In this document: positions 59,401 to 64,000 of the stretch, piece after piece
How positions within the stretch are numbered: position 1 is the first letter of the stretch
Layout of the letters: each line of letters opens with the position of its first letter
Assembly: GCA_023653785.1 (NCBI GenBank)
Contig: JAMKCH010072154.1
Coordinates: forward strand, 1-64,000
DNA from: Ophioderma brevispina
Lineage: Eukaryota > Echinodermata > Ophiuroidea > Amphilepidida > Ophiodermatidae
DNA: 64,000 bases
Reading direction: 5' to 3'
Translations under genes and position numbers: made by a program
Notes under the pieces: model-generated
What the model saw: the letters and a program-made list of their open reading frames with translations, nothing else
Told to the model about the DNA's origin: nothing
Database searches by the model: none

Positions 59401-60300
59401 TTAGGTCCAATAGGTTTTACTTTATGTTAACGATATTGTAAATGTATCTAATATTATGAAATTTGTCTGTTTGCTGACGACACAAACTATCACATTATTC
59501 CAACAAAAAATATTATTGAACAGTTTGATCTCATCAATAACGAACTGATAGAAGTCCTAGTACTTGGTTACAAAATAAAAAGCTTTATGTTAATGCTAGC
59601 AAGACCGATCTTCTACCCCCGGCCATGATGGGTACACTCAAAAGACATCTTGTGCTAATGACATTTCGCACAAGAATATGAGGTAAAGTAACAAAAACTA
59701 TAGAAACAAGTCAACGAAACAAAGTTCTTGGGATAACCATTGATGAGAATTTTAAATGGAAAAAGTCATACTGAAAATATATCAAAAACTATTTCTAAGA
59801 AATGTACCCGGAGGTGATCATAAACTAAAATTTTTGTCCGGATCGTATATTTACAACTATATTACCTTAATACTTCCAGATATTAATTATGGTATTCTTG
59901 CATGGGGGTAAGTGCAGCAAAATTTACCTTGAGAAGGTTGTTCTCCAAATTACAAAACGAATTATACGAATGTATTACAAATAGTGATTATCGAAGTAGT
60001 AATCGGCTCGTTATTTAAAAAAATATAATGTTCTCAAATGTTTACGATACATATACATTAGAACTATGTACTTTTATGTATAGGATTTTGACTTGCCAAC
60101 TGCCAGAGGCATTTCCTTCATATTGTTAAAAGACAAGCAGCAAAACGTTCATTAACTATTCTACAGAACTTACGAAGAATTACACCGTAACTAAAAGAAA
60201 ACAAATTTTTTCTTAAGTCAATTAGACATTCAGCCCGCCCGACCATGGGAATTCAATAAGTAAGGAACATACAATTTTCGGAAATCCATTGAAACATTCA
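56420..60300 (+). mobile_element. CR1-like LINE, degraded, endonuclease and RT
   Basis: Plus-strand fragments in order: LDMENLQSLGFP, then after shifts SETHLK-like and IEYTNRT..KEKGGVCL (endonuclease, 56,810-56,960), SFESCFIDIEKKN (57,005-57,045), DYLNLVYS..FMPTIYKP..LIDNI (endonuclease end, ~57,220-57,310), NKLYQTYLQK and KTWQTINS (linker, ~57,695-57,890), NFFVNIGPK (~57,995), NQNKSAGHDSIGNYI (~58,140), RKFSERL..FNN (~59,015), [20 protein letters not shown] (motif A, ~59,150), GVPRDQY (motif B, ~59,385), CLLTTQTIT-type ADDT (motif C, ~59,475), KVLGITIDENFKW (~59,725) and DINYGILAWG (~59,880). Frames break every 30-100 bases. A block at ~58,290-58,985 interrupts the RT. Confidence 0.85.
58290..58985. 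other. GC-rich block interrupting the CR1-like RT
   Basis: The RT reading stops after the SAGHDSIGNYI..LTDFL block and resumes at a NYRP-type ..FLPTVVFRKFSERL. In between lie ~700 bp with GGAGGGGAGCC, GGGGGAGGGGGAAGGAG and TACCCCTCCTCTCTATG, unlike the AT-rich LINE. No clean terminal repeats could be fixed; an insertion is the likely cause. Confidence 0.45.
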
Positions 60301-61555
60301 GGGTCCACAGGTAAAAGGAAATATTATGAAGGATAGGTTCTATTGTGCTTTGGTGTGTTATATTATTGCATGGAATAGATAACGATATAAGTTGCTATCT
60401 AGTAATTATGTGGGTATTTTATTTATTAGAGTATGTACGTATGTCTGCATGCGAGCTGTGAGTGCGCGCGTTGGTTTGCCGGTGCATTGTGTTTGGGGTG
60501 TGTGGTGAGGGTGTGTTGTGTGTGTGTGTGCGGGTGGTTTTTGTTTTGTTGGGTCGTGTAACTGTTATGTTGATTTTTGTTTTGGTCAGTAGATTGAAAT
60601 GAACGAGGTTTTTTCTGTAATTTATTCAGGTGGTGACCCATGTCGGGCCTTTTAGGCTTTTGGTCATCTCCTCATTCAAATTGTATTCATGAAGTTGGAT
60701 ATTTATGTATTTTTTAAAAATGATGGAAATTAAAGTAAGATGAAGATGAAGACACTCAAAGTTACCACAAAAAGGTATATGTGACCCACGGGTCATGTTT
60801 TTTTTTGAAACCATGCACGTGTATATCACATACATTCCTATGGGATATCAGCAAAAGTGTCTTGTGATGAAAACAATGAAGACATCAAAACACCCAGCTG
60901 GTTCTTTCAAGAAGAATAGTTCTTTGATGATGTATCATCAACATATTGAAGTAGAGGGGTGAGTCGTAGGTTCAACATTGAATTCAAGGGGGTCATATGC
61001 AAAATTAGGATTTTTTTTTAAATAGGGCTTTGTAACGCACTTATTACTTACATTAATATGTGCTTTATTATTGTATGGTAGAAAGTTCCTGCCGTGTGAC
61101 TCAGATGAACCAAGAAAATCAACATCAAAATAGTGTTACTTACGGAGTTCTGACCCCCCCAAACTTGGGTCCCAAGCTGAAAGATATTGCATTTTACACC
61201 CAAATAAACTTAAAAGTGAAGGAGCTATCATATTTTTGATGCCAGATTTGAATTCTACCAAAAAAAAAAAAAAAATCCCCAGATAGTGATTTCAAAGTTG
61301 GGGAGGGTTCCATTACAAGTTATGGCCCTCTCAAAATGTCTTTTGCATCGCACAGCATTTGTTATGGTGACCCCCCCTAAAATTCTGAACGCTCCTGCGG
61401 TAAAAACGAAGGGTGGTATGAAGCTCAAATTTCAGGATTTTGATCGCATCAATGTCTACCACCAACCTTTAAAAGCGGAAAAATAAATACCACGACGGGC
61501 TGCAGTGCACATCTCGAATGTTGACATGGAATGGCCTTTCTTGATTAATACTTAC
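60300..61555. other. Intron with GT-rich tract
   Basis: GT-rich microsatellite-like tract at about 60,455-60,560 (GTGTGTGTGTGCGGGTGG). A and T runs at 61,010 and 61,260-61,275. No exon found; the IFT122 block expected between 61,556 and 44,448 (KIERPGG..PIWSICW) was not seen. Confidence 0.45.
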
Positions 61556-61692
61556 CTTACTCTCACTCCTAGATGCTGCCATTGCCCCAAGTAACAGGCC
61601 TAATGCCAGTACTGGCATCTTTCATCCACTACAGCATGTAACGACTGCCGACCTTGATCTTATTGACTGACTTCTTTCCATTGACCACAGAG
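61556..61692 (-). CDS. IFT122: IFT122 exon, first propeller (frameshifted)
   Basis: Reading the reverse strand across frames gives [39 protein letters not shown], which follows the human IFT122 order ([26 protein letters not shown] and onward). Acceptor is ATACATAG; donor GTAAGT lies just below 61,556, and an overlapping alternative donor would end the exon at 61,561. At least three indels break it (a missing A in the GGAAAAG run, a missing base in SR-TCC, and several around LALG). In one raw frame it mimics a start codon plus signal peptide, which is misleading. The next coding block expected in the family (a KIERPGG..SPIWSICW segment) was not found downstream. Confidence 0.75.
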
Positions 61693-62471
61693 CTATGTAT
61701 AAAAAAACATTGTATTTAAAATTACTACTTCAATCCTATCTCTCTGGAAATCGGAATGGAATCCTGATTTGCTTGTTTGAGTAGGTTGGCCTCCCCATTG
61801 GTCATCGTGTAGATGAGTTTAACACACCTGTCTCTGCCTCTTCTGCCCCCTTTTAATGCGATATTGCGGCTTGCGCGTTGCCGCCTCTGAACAATTCTGG
61901 CAGCGACTGTAAAACATCTTAAAATTATGAAAATGTTTATGTGTTTTCTCTATAAAACAATTTTCCCACTTACTCGCCTTAACAGATAACAGAAAATTAC
62001 TTATATCAAAATGTGTAGAAATTCAACATCATACAAGAATGGGACACCTTATTAACTCTTCAAAATTAAACTTTTTCAGCAATAACAAAATAATACTTTC
62101 CACAGGCTTATTCTTCAGACAAAGAAATCATTACACAAACTTAAGATCCTAAAACGCCCCTATCCAAAGATCACAGACTACTCCTGTGTAAACCTCACAA
62201 TCGTTTAACCTAACAATATTTCGTGAACATCTCCAATTTTATATTTATGTTTTTTGGATCCACCGTATTTTCCCACATATGATCCAGACACAGAATAACG
62301 ACTGTGAATGTAATGTTTCTCCGCCTGGAACCAAAACTTTCATTCACATCACACACAACTTATAACCATCCAGACAACCAGGTAGGGAGACAAGCCCAGA
62401 CAGACAACTGAGTTAGTTTCCCCCAGACTAGCACTTGAAGTGACACAAAAAGTTAGTTTTGCCGTCCTTAC
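61693..62471. other. Intron, nothing recognised
   Basis: Between two IFT122 exons; AT-rich, no repeat ends recognised. Confidence 0.45.
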
Positions 62472-62545
62472 CACAGTCACTGATGCACGGCTAGCCAGTT
62501 GGTGAGATTGGGTTTAAAGATAATGACTGGATGGCATCGTTGTGT
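62472..62545 (-). CDS. IFT122: IFT122 exon, N-terminal WD40 propeller (frameshifted)
   Basis: Most 5' exon I can place. The reverse strand reads an intron ending TTTTCAG, then codons for HNDAIQSLS and, after base losses, NPIS-HQLAS, matching the IFT122 blade that in human reads HNDAIQCVSYNPITHQLAS. The exon ends ..GACTGTG followed by a GTAAGG donor, leaving one base that joins the CT of the next exon to give an alanine codon. At least two short deletions break the frame, one in the T-run before NPIS and one in the CACAC before HQL. IFT122 is an IFT-A subunit for retrograde transport in cilia; this piece belongs to the first beta-propeller. The identification is firm; the boundaries rest on splice consensus only. 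Confidence 0.8.
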
Positions 62546-63690
62546 CTGAAAATATAAAATAATGCAGCATATTGAGTGAGGCAACAGAAAATTTGACTTG
62601 GGAGTGATTTGACCCAATTGTACAAGATATGTTTCGAGATTATTAGTGTGTTTGGGCTGGAAAGGAACGACGAATAGGGGAAAATTGGGTGTTTTCTTTC
62701 TTGGAAACTTGTGGCAAAGTATGTAAAACAAATTTTTAAGTCTCAACTGACACTCTCTTCTTTTGACTAAGTATAGGCCAAAACAATAGAAATTGTCTCA
62801 GCTCTTTCCAACATGCATGCCAAACCCTAAGCGCTATGCAGAAGTATTTTTCAATAAGCTAGTGCTATGCATACTTCTTTTTATTGCAATCTATTGTCCA
62901 AACGCATGTAAGAATTCAAAGTATGTAATTTTTATGTATTTATCTGGAATCAAATCTGAGACGCATCACTAAAATGATGTGCGTTGACAGCGTATGCACA
63001 GCTGCACTAATTAAGATATTAGCTAACAGTCACGTGCTTTTTTTTAAAAAAAAAACTTAATACGTAACCCCGCGATGGCCAATTCGCAGAGGTCAAGTGT
63101 ATTTTGTTGCGTGCTACACTCTTTGCAAACACTTGACGCGTCTCAGATTTGAATCCAGGAATAATTATATCGAGATTCAGTGAACACAAACACAATACCT
63201 ACGTCCAATTTTGTTCCCATTTTAAAACTGCCCACTTTGTCTAACGTATTAACTTAGTCCAAATTATGTTTCCTAGCCATTGACTTATGAGATGTAGTAT
63301 GGGTTATGTCTGTTGTAATGAAGATGGCGGTACAAATCTATATGATGCTCATTACAGACACAAGATGAGATAGCTCTTTGAATACCCAATCAAAAGAGGG
63401 CTTCTATATCTCTGTAGAACCATACTACCAATTCTTACAGTGTCTCTGAGATTGCCCATTATATGAATCACCTTCAAAGTCCAATCAAAATAATGCAGAT
63501 TGTTCAGGGTGTGTTACAGAGGTCCACAGTGCTCAGCCAATACCTGACATACATGGATTTTTTTTTCAAAATGGTCTGGTGGGCTGCCTATCATTCTTTT
63601 TGGTTGAGTTGGTAAACTGCTTAATTGCATATCACAACCAACTTTTGACCAAGTTGACTCCCACAATAAGAAGGACCTGGTGACACAGTA
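62546..63690. other. Intron upstream of the first visible IFT122 exon
   Basis: The preceding exons (GHKDTVYCV..SGSADKSVIIW in the family) were not found. A short inverted motif CTGGAATCAAATCTGAGACG (62,944) and CGTCTCAGATTTGAATCCAG (63,139) brackets ~215 bp and may mark a small foldback element. Confidence 0.45.
62944..63158. repeat. Short foldback bounded by 20-bp inverted repeats
   Basis: CTGGAATCAAATCTGAGACG at left and its near-perfect inverse CGTCTCAGATTTGAATCCAG at right, one mismatch. The flanks extend the pairing weakly. A MITE is possible. Confidence 0.6.
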
Positions 63691-63699
63691 CAAAAACTA

Positions 63700-63930
63700 G
63701 CAAAATACTTATTTTAGGATGTCCTTGAAGCGTTTGCGTGAGTTATAGTTGACAACATAGTCAGGACAATTGATTCCATTCTTTTATTGTTTTTTGGGGA
63801 AAATGAGTTTGTCTTGTAACTTCTTTTGTAGCACGGACTTCAAGAAACTTTTTGGCGGTGCCCTCTGTATTCCTTGGATTCACATGATATGTAGATCCAA
63901 TGAAACGTCAACAAGGTTGTTGTGGTTTTT
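63700..63930 (-). mobile_element. LINE RT C-terminal fragment (minus strand)
   Basis: The reverse strand reads RGHRQKVS-type then FLKSVLQKKLQDKLIFPK, a shift, KEWNQLPDYVVN and SRKRFKDIL. The order 'RG..L/F....R...RK.FF..R....WN.LP..VV......FK..L' closes many CR1/jockey-type RT proteins. Only this tail is visible; the rest would lie right of the window. Confidence 0.65.
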
Positions 63931-64000
63931 GTACAGCCTACTTAATCTCTGCATCTTCCTCCTCCCTCTTCCTCCGAAGCCTGAGATCTCCCCATTGAAG

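Noticed and set aside
61561..61623. A start codon followed by MPVLALGLLLGAMAAS, resembling a signal peptide with a splice donor
   Set aside because: The same bases, read with small indels corrected, are the [13 protein letters not shown] block of IFT122, with matching sequence upstream.

Overview
This is animal (metazoan) genomic DNA. It carries one recognisable gene, spread over about 62 kb of the minus strand. Fourteen exon candidates, read from high to low coordinates (62,545 down to 584), encode a large central part of IFT122, the WD40/TPR subunit of the intraflagellar transport A complex. The first WD40 blades lie beyond the right edge and the C-terminal third lies beyond the left edge. 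The host is a ciliated animal. The repeats (CR1-like and RTE-like LINEs, Tc1/mariner-type foldback elements, elements resembling the Helentron-associated 'pearl' family) suggest a marine invertebrate, but nothing here fixes the phylum.

Layout. 0.6-3.8 kb: exons of the alpha-helical repeat part. 3.8-16.8 kb: a large intron holding a C-rich minisatellite element, a GC-rich composite foldback element (copy A, 5.1-13.6 kb) inserted in it, and a LINE remnant. 16.8-18.5 kb: two exons. 18.5-28.2 kb: an intron filled mostly by a second copy of the composite element (copy B, 18.5-25.5 kb). 28.2-38.3 kb: six compact exons of the second beta-propeller, separated by short inverted-repeat elements. 38.3-61.5 kb: two very large introns divided by a possible 30-bp microexon, containing an RTE-like LINE (40.2-43.2 kb), a second LINE remnant (47.4-48.3 kb), an ORF1-type fragment with a nested inverted-repeat element (53.0-54.6 kb), a second C-rich minisatellite element (55.2-56.4 kb) and a CR1-like LINE (56.4-60.3 kb). 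61.5-62.6 kb: two N-terminal exons. The last 300 bases hold another reverse-transcriptase tail.

Two things stand out. First, the paired GC- and CpG-rich foldback composites: each has a ~330-bp palindromic element fused to the left of a 6.6-8.2 kb element, shares termini with it, and encodes no protein I recognise. Second, the exons between about 28 and 38 kb are in perfect frame, while most exons elsewhere carry one-base losses or gains, often in short homopolymers. That pattern suggests locally unpolished long-read sequence rather than a dead gene.
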